Source: an uncultured Actinomycetes bacterium
GTDB taxonomy: Bacteria; Actinomycetota; CADDZG01; WHSQ01
Direction of reading: 5' to 3'
Assembly: GCA_937863385.1 (NCBI GenBank)
Contig: CALMBW010000027.1
Coordinates: 1-64,000 of the forward strand
Length of the DNA: 64,000 bases
This document shows, in pieces, positions 26,135 through 34,365 of the stretch (its first letter is position 1; every line of letters begins with the position of its first letter). The position numbers and the translations under genes were made by a program. Under the pieces are notes generated by a model. It had not been told where the DNA came from, searched no databases, and saw only the letters and a program-made list of their open reading frames with translations.

Positions 26135-27364
26135 ATGGCATCGATCAGGCAATGGCACAACGGGTATCAGGTCCGGTGGCGAGACCCCGCCGGCCGCCAG
26201 CGGTCGAAGACATTCAAGCGCAAGACCGATGCGAAGCAGTTCTCGAACCGCGTGGAGGTCGAGATGCAGCGCGGCACCTACGTCGACCCGCAGCTTGGCA
26301 AGTTGCTCTTCGCCGATTGGGCGAACGAATGGCTCCAGTCGAAGATCAACCTGCGTGCTTCGTCGTGGACCCGCGACGAGAGCTACCTGCGAAACCACGT
26401 CATGCCAGCCTTCGGCAACATCGCTCTCGCCAAGATCGACAAGCTCCTCGTCCAGTCGTGGGTCCGAGACCTGGTAACCAAGGGCCTCCATCCCAGCACC
26501 ATCAAGGAGTGCTATCGGATCCTTCGCGGCGTCCTGAACGAGGCCGCCGATGCGCGGCTGATCGTCGAGTCGCCCTGTAGGAAAGTCACGCTCCCCCGCG
26601 TCCCGAAGACGGAACAGCGTTACCTGACGGCCGCACAGGTGGAGCAGCTCGTCGATGCGACCGATCCACAGTTCCGAGTCCTGGTTATGAGTGGGGCCTA
26701 CCTTGGGGCCCGTTGGGGCGAGCTCGTCGGGCTCAAGCGCCAGCACCTGAACCTTCTGAAGCGTGAGGTGCGAATCGTGGGGACGCTCGAGGAGGTTCCT
26801 GGGGGCGTCAGGTACGTCGAGGAGACCAAGACCAGCGCCAGTCGTCGGACTCTCGACATCCCGGCCTTCCTCGTCGATCTCCTGGCCGCTCACCTCAAGG
26901 ACGCGCCCGAGTCGGAGTTCGTGTTCTCCACGAAGGACGGCAGCGCGATCCGGCGATCCAACTTCCGTCAGCGCGTGTGGAAGCCGGCAGTCAAGAAATC
27001 CGGGATCGATCCGGACTTTCGGTTCCACGACCTGCGGCACACGTGCGCGTCGCTCCTGATCGAGCAAGGAGCGCATCCGAAGGAGATACAGGCTCGGCTC
27101 GGCCACTCGACGATCACAACGACCCTCGACCGTTACGGCCACCTAATGCCGGGACTCGGCCGCCAACTCGCCGCGAATCTCGACGAGATGCGCGCCAGAG
27201 CGCGTTCTGATGTGGACCAGATGTGGACCAGCGGGGATGCGGAGGTCATCGCGTTCCCGGAGCCGGAAGACGGAAACGCCGATCTACCTACGGAAACGGA
27301 AAGTGGGCGGTACTGGGATCGAACCAGTGACCCCTGCGTTGTAAGCGCAGTGCTCTCCCGCTGA
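26135..27364 (+). CDS. int: Tyrosine recombinase (integrase)
   Basis: The 409-residue enzyme has an N-terminal SAM-like core-binding domain (about 55-165) and a catalytic domain (about 165-345). Catalytic residues: Arg191 in GARWGELVGL, the H-x-x-R box in HDLRHTCASLL (about 297), His in LGHSTITTTLD and the nucleophile Tyr in DRYGH (about 332). The first 20 residues (MASIRQWHNGYQVRWRD) form the arm-binding beta-sheet domain seen in many actinobacterial integrases. The last about 20 codons lie inside the tRNA-Val gene, so the C terminus depends on the attachment site. Integrase next to the att site is the usual layout. Confidence 0.92.
   Translation: MASIRQWHNGYQVRWRDPAGRQRSKTFKRKTDAKQFSNRVEVEMQRGTYVDPQLGKLLFADWANEWLQSKINLRASSWTRDESYLRNHVMPAFGNIALAKIDKLLVQSWVRDLVTKGLHPSTIKECYRILRGVLNEAADARLIVESPCRKVTLPRVPKTEQRYLTAAQVEQLVDATDPQFRVLVMSGAYLGARWGELVGLKRQHLNLLKREVRIVGTLEEVPGGVRYVEETKTSASRRTLDIPAFLVDLLAAHLKDAPESEFVFSTKDGSAIRRSNFRQRVWKPAVKKSGIDPDFRFHDLRHTCASLLIEQGAHPKEIQARLGHSTITTTLDRYGHLMPGLGRQLAANLDEMRARARSDVDQMWTSGDAEVIAFPEPEDGNADLPTETESGRYWDRTSDPCVVSAVLSR
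27211..27229. repeat. Putative integrase arm-type site (right)
   Basis: Two TGTGGACC copies at 27211 and 27222, 11 bases apart, match the pair at 15870 and 15881 in the same orientation. They lie 74 bases inside the right att repeat but also within the integrase coding region, so they serve both as codons and as a possible binding site. Confidence 0.5.
27303..27345. repeat. attR: 3' half of the intact tRNA-Val
   Basis: This is the right copy of the 43-bp direct repeat. It belongs to the complete tRNA gene and ends in its anticodon loop. Recombination with 15719-15761 would excise the island and leave the tRNA 3' half intact. Confidence 0.9.
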
Positions 27365-27375
27365 GCTAACCGCCC
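27304..27375 (-). tRNA. tRNA-Val(UAC)
   Basis: A 72-base cloverleaf can be drawn: acceptor GGGCGGT/ACCGCCC with discriminator A, D arm GCTC/GAGC, anticodon stem CTGCG/CGCAG with loop CTTACAA (anticodon UAC), and T arm ACTGG/CCAGT with loop TTCGATC. The CCA end is not encoded. It is the target of the genomic island, which left the gene complete. Confidence 0.95.
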
Positions 27376-27482
27376 GGTAAGGGGGAACCCCCCGGTGCTT
27401 GCGAATCTGGGCTCCACCGAACTTCGGGAAAATGAGACTACGTTGCCGGGCGCAAGTCTGGGGACCGGGCTAGAGTCTTGCC

Positions 27483-28073
27483 ATGGCCGACCAACCCGAT
27501 GACCTTCTCCAACGGATCAGCGAGCTCGAACAGCAGCTCGATGCTCGATCACAGCAGCTCAGCAGCATCCGGGAGCAGCTTGCCTCTCTAGCCACGGTGG
27601 ACGAGCAGACCCACCTGCTTAACCTCAACGGCTTGAAAGAGTTCGTACGGATAGCGCTTCACCGGCTGCAACGTCACGACGAACCTTTCACCCTGGTCAT
27701 GGTTCGGATCCCCGAGATCAACGACATCCCCAAGACGGACCCGAACTTCGCAGAGGTCGTGACGCACACGGCCACACTGCTCAGCTCCGGTTTGCGAGCA
27801 CTCGACAGCACCGCTCGCATCGGAGACGAATCCTTCGGGGCGCTCCTGGCGGGAACCGGCACCGAACACGTCCCGATGATCCTGGCAAGGCTGCGAACCC
27901 TGGTGACCGCTGCCAACATCACCTCTCACATCAAGGAGTACGACCCGAAACCCCTGTTCTCTGCGATCGTTGTCACCGACGCCGGCGACATCGAACCCGA
28001 GCAGGTCATCACGGCGGCGAACGAGGGGCTCACAGACGCTCAAGACGGCGCCCCTGCGATATCCGAGCTCTAG
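27483..28073 (+). CDS. Degenerate GGDEF-domain protein
   Basis: The 196-residue protein has an N-terminal coiled coil (about 5-38, LLQRISELEQQLDARSQQL) followed by a GGDEF-like domain: DEQTHLLNLNGLKEFV, VMVRIPEINDI and STARIGDESFGALLAG. The signature GG(D/E)EF is reduced to IGDES, and the usual D of the metal site (D-x-L-T-x-L-x-N-R) is only partly kept. Diguanylate cyclase activity is therefore unlikely; it could bind nucleotides or serve as a scaffold. It is a free-standing chromosomal gene next to the tRNA, outside the island. Confidence 0.78.
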   Translation: MADQPDDLLQRISELEQQLDARSQQLSSIREQLASLATVDEQTHLLNLNGLKEFVRIALHRLQRHDEPFTLVMVRIPEINDIPKTDPNFAEVVTHTATLLSSGLRALDSTARIGDESFGALLAGTGTEHVPMILARLRTLVTAANITSHIKEYDPKPLFSAIVVTDAGDIEPEQVITAANEGLTDAQDGAPAISEL

Positions 28074-28223
28074 CGGGCGCCGGCAGCTCTGGGCTTCGTC
28101 GCAGGGTTTGCGGAATAGGGGCCACCCTATCCGGTTCTCAAGAGAAAGGCCCCTGCGGGGTCAGCGGTAGGCTCGACCTACCGCTTCTCAAGCCACGTCA
28201 TCCGTCAAAGGAGAGGAGACAGG

Positions 28224-28829
28224 ATGGGATATCAACTTCCCGATCTGCCGTACGACTACAGCGCGCTCGAACCCCACATCGACGCCAAGACGATGGAGAT
28301 CCATCACACCAAGCATCACCAGACCTACATCGACAAGGTCAACGCCGCGTTAGACGGCACTGAGTGGGCCGACAAGCCCATCGAGGAAGTGCTGCGCAAC
28401 ATCAGCTCGCTCCCTCAAGACAAGCAAGGCCCCGTTCGCAACAACGGTGGAGGCCACGCCAACCACTCGATGTTCTGGACCATCATGGGTCCGAACGGGG
28501 GCGGCGAGCCCACCGGCGACATCGCTGCTGCCATCGACAACGACCTCGGCTCCTACAAGGAGTTCAAGGACAAGCTGACCGAGGCCGGCATCAACCAGTT
28601 CGGCTCGGGTTGGGCATGGCTGGTCCTCAAGGACGGCAAGCTCGAGGTCACCAACCGGCCGAACCAGGACTCGCCGCTGATGGACGGACTCACCCCCATC
28701 TTGGGCGTCGACGTCTGGGAGCACGCGTACTACCTGAACTACCAGAACAAGAGGCCCGACTACCTCGAGGCTTGGTTCAACACCATCAACTGGGACGAAG
28801 TGAACCGCCGCTACAACGAAGCCAAGTAG
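28224..28829 (+). CDS. sodA: Superoxide dismutase, Mn/Fe family
   Basis: The 201-residue enzyme converts superoxide to oxygen and hydrogen peroxide in the cytosol. Metal ligands: His27 ([11 protein letters not shown]), His81 (HANHSMFW), and Asp and His in the signature [19 protein letters not shown] fits the Mn/Fe family, with features closer to Mn enzymes; the metal cannot be proven. ATG 28224 follows AGGAGA with good spacing. A strong terminator lies 20 bases after the stop, so the gene is monocistronic. A small hairpin at 28162-28184 in the upstream region might be a leader structure. Confidence 0.95.
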   Translation: MGYQLPDLPYDYSALEPHIDAKTMEIHHTKHHQTYIDKVNAALDGTEWADKPIEEVLRNISSLPQDKQGPVRNNGGGHANHSMFWTIMGPNGGGEPTGDIAAAIDNDLGSYKEFKDKLTEAGINQFGSGWAWLVLKDGKLEVTNRPNQDSPLMDGLTPILGVDVWEHAYYLNYQNKRPDYLEAWFNTINWDEVNRRYNEAK

Positions 28830-28848
28830 CTACTAGCTACGAAACGGG

Positions 28849-28880
28849 TAAGGGGGCCGGTCAAAAGACCGGCCCCCTTA
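28849..28880. terminator. Bidirectional terminator between sod and a convergent gene
   Basis: A perfect 14-bp stem with an AAAA loop ends in a TTA tract. It serves sodA on the plus strand and probably the convergent secreted-protein gene, whose stop lies at 28912. Confidence 0.9.
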
Positions 28881-28911
28881 TCGTTGCTATCAGAGATGAG
28901 CTGCGGGCTGC

Positions 28912-29370
28912 TTAAGCTCCGGGCGAGCTCGAGAACGTCACCTTGATCGTGCCCGAGGTGGAAGATCCGTCCGGGCAGTCGGCGCCGGGGAGAACCCAAG
29001 GGAAGGCTGTCATCGTTACACCTTCCGGAACCTCGAGCCACCCGTCGGTTGCACCGCAGACCTCGAAGCCAGTGTCGGAGATCCCATCTCCATCGGTGTC
29101 CCAAGAGAATGAGACTCCAGCCTTGGGTGTTAGGTCATCTGTGACCTCGACCTTTACGAAGGTTTCTCCGGGACCCGTAGGGAAGGAGGGGCATCCCAGG
29201 CATCCACCACCGGTTGACGAGGACCCGATACCGGCGGGGAACTCGTAGCGAGATTCTTGTACACGCTCGACACGAACCGGCTTCTTCTTTTTCTTCTTGG
29301 CGTCGGCGGGCAATGCGAAAGCGCCAGCAACCAGACCAACTGTCACCAACGTAACGATCGTCTTCTTCAT
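28912..29370 (-). CDS. Small secreted protein with Lys-rich mature N terminus
   Basis: ATG 29370 (MKKTIVTLVTVGLVAGAFA) is preferred to the upstream 29394 start, as a GAGAGG lies at a good distance. The signal peptide ends PADA, followed by six Lys. The mature protein has CLGCPS (possible disulfide), FSWDTDGDGISDTGFEV, a calcium-binding-like D-x-D-G-D pattern, and a late CP. It resembles a small extracellular domain. It is followed on the same strand by two related secreted proteins further up, each with its own terminator. Function unknown. Confidence 0.7.
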   Translation of the reverse strand: MKKTIVTLVTVGLVAGAFALPADAKKKKKKPVRVERVQESRYEFPAGIGSSSTGGGCLGCPSFPTGPGETFVKVEVTDDLTPKAGVSFSWDTDGDGISDTGFEVCGATDGWLEVPEGVTMTAFPWVLPGADCPDGSSTSGTIKVTFSSSPGA

Positions 29371-29498
29371 CGTGGTCGTCCTCTCATCCGTCAAGACCTA
29401 GGTGATGGTTCTCCTCAAGGCGGCTCATTCCTCCAGGTGCGGGACCCGGAAAAGCAAGAAAGCGACCGGCCCCTGGGCGATGGCCGTGGTGACAAGAC

Positions 29499-29532
29499 GA
29501 AGGGGAGCCGGCCCCAAGCCCGGCTCCCCTTC
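29499..29532. terminator. Terminator after the second secreted-protein gene
   Basis: A 13-bp perfect stem (GAAGGGGAGCCGG) with an 8-base loop lies 24 bases downstream of the gene ending at 29556 on the minus strand. Confidence 0.8.
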
Positions 29533-29555
29533 TGGAAGGTAGTGACTTCCAGCGG

Positions 29556-30197
29556 CTAAGCGCAGGACTTCCCGCTGGCGGGAACGCAGTTGAACTCAAG
29601 GCGGGTAGCCGCGTCGGGAGAGTCATAAAGCAGACGGCCGGGGTAGGTAGCGCCGCTGCCCAGAAGTTCGACGAGCACCCAGTGGTTCGCGGTCAGATTC
29701 AGTTGCTCGAAAACGATCTCGACCTCGGACTGCCCGGGCGGCACGTCGACAACCACCTCCGATGCAGGCTCGACGTAGCCGTCATTGCACGAGAAGTTGG
29801 GGACGTCCACCCAGATACGCGCGGTGACGGTGCCTGGAGGGCTGATGAACGAAGCGGTGATCTTGGCATCACCGAGGATGGTTCCAGTCAATGGACCCTG
29901 GAAGGTCGGGAAACCGGTAGGTAGTCCCGTGCATTGGGTGTTCAGCGCCGGGTTGCCAAGCGCCTGCGACTTCGGAAACGCGTCGACCGGTTCGGCCGGG
30001 GTGAGCGTGGTCAGGGGAGGTCCCCCAAGGCTCGTGAGCCATTCGGCACCGTCGGCCTCACCCAAGGGCTTGGGTCCATGGAAGTACAAAGTAGTTGCGA
30101 CCGGCTTGACCTTCTTCTTCTTGCCGGCCGACGCCGGAGCCACCAAGAGGCTCCCGATCAGGCCGAGCACACAAAGTGCCACGATCGACTTCTTCAC
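29556..30197 (-). CDS. Secreted protein of the GKKKK family (paralogue A)
   Basis: The 213-residue protein has signal peptide MKKSIVALCVLGLIGSLLV, cleavage near APASA, then GKKKK. The mature protein is a beta-rich domain with Cys pairs and the C-terminal segment LLYDSPDAATRLEFNC. LYFHGPKPLGEAD and that C-terminal segment match the neighbouring gene 30341-30973 (MFLHGRGPVAEA and VFFDSPDFASNIEF), so the two are paralogues. The middle has acidic and Pro-rich parts. Role unknown; the repeated family suggests a cell-envelope or extracellular structural function. Confidence 0.72.
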   Translation of the reverse strand: MKKSIVALCVLGLIGSLLVAPASAGKKKKVKPVATTLYFHGPKPLGEADGAEWLTSLGGPPLTTLTPAEPVDAFPKSQALGNPALNTQCTGLPTGFPTFQGPLTGTILGDAKITASFISPPGTVTARIWVDVPNFSCNDGYVEPASEVVVDVPPGQSEVEIVFEQLNLTANHWVLVELLGSGATYPGRLLYDSPDAATRLEFNCVPASGKSCA

Positions 30198-30294
30198 TCT
30201 CCGCTCCTTGATCGATAACTCCTGTCAGATGTTTCGCTGCGCGTGGTTGAGTTCCTTGTTGACGCTCGACGAGGTGACAGATCGCGCACAGAAA

Positions 30295-30327
30295 AAAGAA
30301 GGGGCCGAACAAGCCGGCCCCTTCTTT
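30295..30327. terminator. Terminator after the third secreted-protein gene
   Basis: A 13-bp perfect stem AAAGAAGGGGCCG/CGGCCCCTTCTTT with a 7-base loop lies 14 bases downstream of the gene ending at 30341. The A and T flanks make it usable on both strands. Confidence 0.85.
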
Positions 30328-30340
30328 CGAACTCGTGCGA

Positions 30341-30973
30341 TCACTTGATGAATTCGATGTTCGAGGCGAAGTCGGGAGAGTCGAAGAACACGCGGACCTG
30401 ACCGGGGGTGGTCAGCGTCGGCACGCTGAGTTGCAACGCCAAACCGGCAGCCGCCTTCAGCTTGACGTTCTCGAACAGCACCTCGGTTACGGCCGGGCCC
30501 GGAGCTACATCGATCAGCGTCGTTGCTACCGGTTGAGGCGCCTCCGAGGCTGCCGTAGCGGGGGTGCCTGCGCTGGAGCAGGTTCCCGTGGGGTCCGGGT
30601 ATAACGACACCGTCAACTGAGCAGCAGGGGTGGCGACTGTGTGCAGCGTCACCTTGATGTCGCCCTTGAACTTGCCGGCGAAATCGCCGCGCCACACCGG
30701 CAGCAAACCGTTGCCGTCGCAGTCCGTGTTCGGCCCGCGGAAATAGTTGGTGACAAACATCGAACTGGGCTCGGCATTGGTGGGCTCGGTGGTGTCCATC
30801 GTCATCCATATGGAGTCGAGCCACGTCTCGTTGATGTAGGCCTCTGCCACCGGGCCACGGCCGTGGAGGAACATCGGGGCCGGTGCCTTGGCCGTCTTCC
30901 AAGCCGTTGCCGGGCCTGCGATGAATCCGGCTACCAGTACGGAGACCATGAGTCCCACGATCGTCCTGCGCAT
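30341..30973 (-). CDS. Secreted protein, paralogue B
   Basis: The 210-residue protein has signal peptide MRRTIVGLMVSVLVAGFIAG (cleavage near GPATA). The mature domain shares FLHGRGPVAEA and FFDSPDFASNIEF with paralogue A but lacks the Lys run. ATG 30973 follows AGGAGGACC, a strong site. The end, NIEFIK, lacks the terminal Cys of its paralogue. Both probably fold into a beta-sandwich that is exported. Function unknown. Confidence 0.72.
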   Translation of the reverse strand: MRRTIVGLMVSVLVAGFIAGPATAWKTAKAPAPMFLHGRGPVAEAYINETWLDSIWMTMDTTEPTNAEPSSMFVTNYFRGPNTDCDGNGLLPVWRGDFAGKFKGDIKVTLHTVATPAAQLTVSLYPDPTGTCSSAGTPATAASEAPQPVATTLIDVAPGPAVTEVLFENVKLKAAAGLALQLSVPTLTTPGQVRVFFDSPDFASNIEFIK

Positions 30974-31427
30974 CTTCGGTCCTCCTATGAGTGTGTGATG
31001 AGGGAAGGTTCGCCCCGGCCCTCGGGTTCCCTGCCCTCCCCGACGGCGACCGGTCGCTCAGACACCGAGACGGTCTAGGAAGCGCCTGCCGGATACCGGG
31101 CAACCTCCCAGGATCTAGGGGGTCAGGTCCACCGAGCCGACGCAGCCTCAGCGAGACAAGCCCCCCAAGGGGGAATAAGTGACCTTGTGAGGGTGTTTTT
31201 GGCTATGAAACACAACAGATGACCCCTTCACGACTATGAAGGAAAAGCTTAGAGTGGTGGAGAATCGTCTCTACAGCACGAAACCGTTATTGATGACTTC
31301 CTCCTCAGAGATGAGAGGCGCCCCGAGGGCGGCCCGATCGGGAGATGAAAGCCAAGAGCGGATGGGTAGAGACCACTTTGTAGCGCGCTATGACGCTCTC
31401 GTTAGCCACGGAAAGTTGAGGTAATTG
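30974..31427. other. Divergent intergenic region, 454 bases
   Basis: No gene that I can support lies here. It must hold promoters for paralogue B (leftward) and for the sigma factor (rightward). A 62-codon frame from ATG 31236 ends next to the sigma start but has no ribosome-binding site or protein-like composition. The left part is rich in G/C hairpin-like stretches near 31015-31100, which do not add up to a known riboswitch. Confidence 0.6.
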
Positions 31428-32381
31428 ATGGCCCAGGCATCGCGGCCTTACGAATCGACTCGGGAGGAGGCTGCCCACGAGGATCTCGTGCGGCAGTATC
31501 TGCGCGAGATCGGTCAGTACCCGCTATTGACCGACGTGCAGGAGGTGGAACTCGCCCGAGCGATCGAAGAGGGTGAGAAGGCCTCGGAGAAACTCGAGAA
31601 GACAAAGAAGATCTCCGACAAGCAGCGCGTCGAACTCGAGATGCGCGTTCGCACCGGAAAAGCGGCCAAGCGCCGCTTCATCCAGAGCAACTTGCGCCTC
31701 GTCGTGTCGATCGCCAAGAAGTACTCGGCGGCCGGTCTCCCCCTGCTGGACCTGATCCAGGAAGGAAACCTCGGCCTCATGCGTGCGGTCGAGAAGTTCG
31801 ACTACCAGCGTGGTTTCAAGTTCTCCACCTACGCAACCTGGTGGATCCGTCAGGCCATCACCCGCGCTATCGCGGACAAGGCCCGCACGATCCGTATCCC
31901 GGTGCACATGGTCGAGACCCTGTACCGCGTTCGCAAGGTCCAGAGCGAGCTTCTCGAGAAGCTCGGCCGCGAACCGACGATCGAAGAGATCGCCGAAGGC
32001 TCCGACCTCTCCCCCGAGAAGGTCCGCGAGGCTTTCCGCGTGCTCCCCGAGCCCGTTTCCCTACACGAGCCCGTGGGTGACGAGGATGCCGAGCTAGGCG
32101 ACTTCATCGAGGACGAGGACGTCGAGGGGCCCTTCCAGGCTGCCGCTGTTGCTCTTCGTCAAGAGGACCTTTGGAACATGCTTGGGACGCTCAGCGACCG
32201 CGAGCGAAAGGTTCTGGCACTGCGCTTCGGTCTAGTCACCGGCGAGCCCCGCACACTCGAAGAGGTAGGGAAAGAGTTCAACCTCACCCGCGAGCGGATC
32301 CGCCAGATCGAGGCGAAGGCGCTAAGCAAGCTGCGCCACCCCTCGACCCCCGGCAAGTTGCGGGACATGGTCACCATCTAA
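31428..32381 (+). CDS. RNA polymerase sigma factor, RpoD/SigA-type
   Basis: This is a sigma-70 factor of about 317 residues. ATG 31428 follows GAGGT; a TTG lies just before it. Region 1.2 ([21 protein letters not shown]), region 2 with the -10 recognition part ([20 protein letters not shown] and [14 protein letters not shown]), region 3 ([20 protein letters not shown]) and region 4 with helix-turn-helix [20 protein letters not shown] are all present. The acidic region 1.1 is very short. It is thus either a principal sigma of a small type or a group 2 (SigB-like) factor; whether it is the essential one cannot be told here. A terminator follows. Confidence 0.93.
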   Translation: MAQASRPYESTREEAAHEDLVRQYLREIGQYPLLTDVQEVELARAIEEGEKASEKLEKTKKISDKQRVELEMRVRTGKAAKRRFIQSNLRLVVSIAKKYSAAGLPLLDLIQEGNLGLMRAVEKFDYQRGFKFSTYATWWIRQAITRAIADKARTIRIPVHMVETLYRVRKVQSELLEKLGREPTIEEIAEGSDLSPEKVREAFRVLPEPVSLHEPVGDEDAELGDFIEDEDVEGPFQAAAVALRQEDLWNMLGTLSDRERKVLALRFGLVTGEPRTLEEVGKEFNLTRERIRQIEAKALSKLRHPSTPGKLRDMVTI

Positions 32382-32400
32382 CGACCACGAGTCCATCAGG

Positions 32401-32425
32401 AAAGGCCCGCCTCCGGCGGGCCTTT
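32401..32425 (+). terminator. Terminator of the sigma factor gene
   Basis: An 11-bp stem AAAGGCCCGCC/GGCGGGCCTTT with a 3-base loop and a C/T-rich tail follows the stop by 20 bases. Confidence 0.88.
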
Positions 32426-32496
32426 CTCTATGTCTCGAAAATAGTACGTAAATAGCCCAAACGGGCGGTTGCGGTTGCTCGCTCGGACTTGGTTGC

Positions 32497-34296
32497 ATGT
32501 TCCCGATGAGAGGGAGACTCCACCGTTCGTTGCTCTGTTTCGCCGCGCTCGCGGTCGCCGCCGAGAGCATGGTTCCCGGCACCCCCGCTTCCGCGCAAGA
32601 ACAGCAGCCGGTCCGGCAGCTTCCCCGCCCACTTTCCATCGACGATCAGATCGCGCAGATGACCTTGGAGCAGAAGGTCGGACAACTCTTCATGGCGCAC
32701 GCCTACGGGACAGAAGCCGCCACCGATGACCCCGCGATGGTTGCTGCCAACCAAGAGCTCTACGGGGTCGACAACGCCAAGCAACTGATCGAGCGCTACC
32801 ACCTGGGAGGGATCATCTACTTCGGGTTCAGCAACAACGTGGACTCCCCCCACCAGATCGCCACACTCAGCAACGACATCCAGGACACTGCCGTCGCCAC
32901 TTCCGGCGTGGGCGCATTGATCGCCGCCGACCAGGAACAAGGTCTCGTCATGCGCACCGGGGCCCCGACCACCCAGTTCCCCGGCGCTATGGCTCTCGGC
33001 GCGACGAGAGAACCGGACTTCGCACGGCGTATGTACAAGGTCACGGGTGACGAGATGCGCGCTATGGGTATCAACTGGAACTTCGCGCCCGTTGCGGACG
33101 TGAACTCGAACCCATTGAACCCCGTGATCGCAACCCGAGCGTTCGGGTCCAAACAGGACCTCGTTTCCAAGTTCGTCACTTCATCCATCGAGGGGCTGCG
33201 TCAAGCAACCGTTGCGTCGGCCGCTAAACATTTTCCCGGGCACGGGGATGCCGACACCGACAGCCACACGGGACTCCCCGTCATCGATCACACCCGCGAG
33301 TACTTCGAGAAGGTGGACCTGAAACCGTTCCGGGCCGCCATCGAAGCAGGTGTGGACGCGATCATGACGGCCCACATCGTGGTCCCTGCGTTCGATGACT
33401 CCGGACGTCCTGCGACTCTGTCGCGCCCGATCCTGACTGGGCTTCTGCGAAAGGAGTACAGATACAAGGGAGTGATCGTGACCGATGCACTCACCATGGA
33501 AGGTGTGCGCCAGATGTTCAGCGACGAACGGATCCCGGTAGAGGCGCTGAAGGCTGGCGCCGACATGATGCTCATGCCACCCGAGATCGACGCCTCCATC
33601 TCGGGGATCCTCGAAGCCGTCGAAAGCGGCGAGATCACCGAAGCACGCATCGATAGATCGGTCAGAAGGATCCTCAAGCTGAAGACGAAGTTGGGCCTCA
33701 CGGTCGCTCCTTGGGTGAACGTGGACAGGGTCTACGACCGGGTAGGTACGCCGAAGAACCTCGCAACTGCGATGAAGGTCTCGCGGCCCTCTGTCACGAT
33801 GCTGCGCAACGACTCTTCCTTGCTACCGCTGGCAGCGGGCACTGGACAGAAGATGCTCGTCACCGGCTGGGGTCCGACGACCTTGACGACCACATCCCTC
33901 GGCGTGATGAACCGGGGGTGGACCCCGGAGATCATGGAGACGGGCCTGAATCCCGACGAGGTCACGATCGCCGCCGCCGTCTCGGCAGCGCAGAACAAGG
34001 ATGTCGTGCTGGTAAACACGAACCGAGCTTGGATCAACACCCAGCAGCAGGAACTCGTATCGGCTCTCGTGGATTCCGGTGTGCCCGTCATCGTGCTCGC
34101 GGTCAGGGACCCCTACGACGCCACCTACGTTGACGGGGACGCGTTCCTCGCCACCTATGGATTCCGAGGTCCTTCGATCGAGGCGGCATTGAGTGTCATA
34201 TTCGGCGAACTGGATGCTTCGGGCAGGCTTCCAGTCGACATCCCGGCCCCCGGTGACCCGGACACCATCGTCTACCCATACGGGTTCGGGCTATAG
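32497..34296 (+). CDS. Exported glycoside hydrolase family 3 (beta-N-acetylhexosaminidase-like)
   Basis: The 599-residue protein has a signal peptide (about 1-33, ending TPASA). The GH3 N-terminal domain has MTLEQKVGQLFMAHAYG, the NagZ-type catalytic loop AAKHFPGHGDADTDSHTGLP (Asp-His dyad) and the nucleophile Asp in GVIVTDALTMEGV. A GH3 C-terminal domain follows (about 410-599). KHFPGHG is diagnostic of N-acetylglucosaminidases of the NagZ type; extracytoplasmic forms act on peptidoglycan fragments. The ATG at 32506 is an alternative start. The hairpin at 34330-34348 could end the transcript. Confidence 0.9.
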   Translation: MFPMRGRLHRSLLCFAALAVAAESMVPGTPASAQEQQPVRQLPRPLSIDDQIAQMTLEQKVGQLFMAHAYGTEAATDDPAMVAANQELYGVDNAKQLIERYHLGGIIYFGFSNNVDSPHQIATLSNDIQDTAVATSGVGALIAADQEQGLVMRTGAPTTQFPGAMALGATREPDFARRMYKVTGDEMRAMGINWNFAPVADVNSNPLNPVIATRAFGSKQDLVSKFVTSSIEGLRQATVASAAKHFPGHGDADTDSHTGLPVIDHTREYFEKVDLKPFRAAIEAGVDAIMTAHIVVPAFDDSGRPATLSRPILTGLLRKEYRYKGVIVTDALTMEGVRQMFSDERIPVEALKAGADMMLMPPEIDASISGILEAVESGEITEARIDRSVRRILKLKTKLGLTVAPWVNVDRVYDRVGTPKNLATAMKVSRPSVTMLRNDSSLLPLAAGTGQKMLVTGWGPTTLTTTSLGVMNRGWTPEIMETGLNPDEVTIAAAVSAAQNKDVVLVNTNRAWINTQQQELVSALVDSGVPVIVLAVRDPYDATYVDGDAFLATYGFRGPSIEAALSVIFGELDASGRLPVDIPAPGDPDTIVYPYGFGL

Positions 34297-34365
34297 AGCT
34301 CTAGAGAACGGCGGTTGCAATAACGGGCGGCGGCCCCGTGGGGGCCGCGCTGCTACGCTTCGAGC

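Larger units (their letters stand above)
15719..27345. mobile_element. 11.6-kb integrative element in tRNA-Val(UAC)
   Basis: The region is bounded by a 43-bp perfect direct repeat (15719-15761 and 27303-27345). The right copy is the 3' half of the intact tRNA-Val gene; the left copy is the displaced tRNA end. A tyrosine integrase reads into the tRNA end, with an excisionase-like gene and a small partner upstream. Inside are a XRE/ImmA pair of the kind used by integrative conjugative elements, restriction-modification genes, MBL-fold genes, a HEPN-like gene and unknowns. No conjugation, replication or phage structural gene is seen, so it is a mobilisable or defective genomic island rather than a complete ICE or prophage. 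The repeat begins in the anticodon loop, a common crossover site. Confidence 0.9.

Noticed and set aside
30985-31100. GGGAACCCGAGG and GGGGCGAACC on the minus strand upstream of paralogue B, reminiscent of the c-di-AMP (ydaO) riboswitch.
   Set aside because: The ydaO core needs about 80 more bases after GGGGTGAATC before the gene, but the gene's ribosome-binding site follows in about 35 bases. The conserved 3' half is missing.
31236-31424. 62-codon frame directly before the sigma factor start.
   Set aside because: No ribosome-binding site, no recognisable composition, and it ends where the sigma leader would be.
34330-34348. GCGGCCCC/GGGGCCGC hairpin after the GH3 gene.
   Set aside because: The stem is fine but no T-run follows. 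It could be a terminator, so it is not called.
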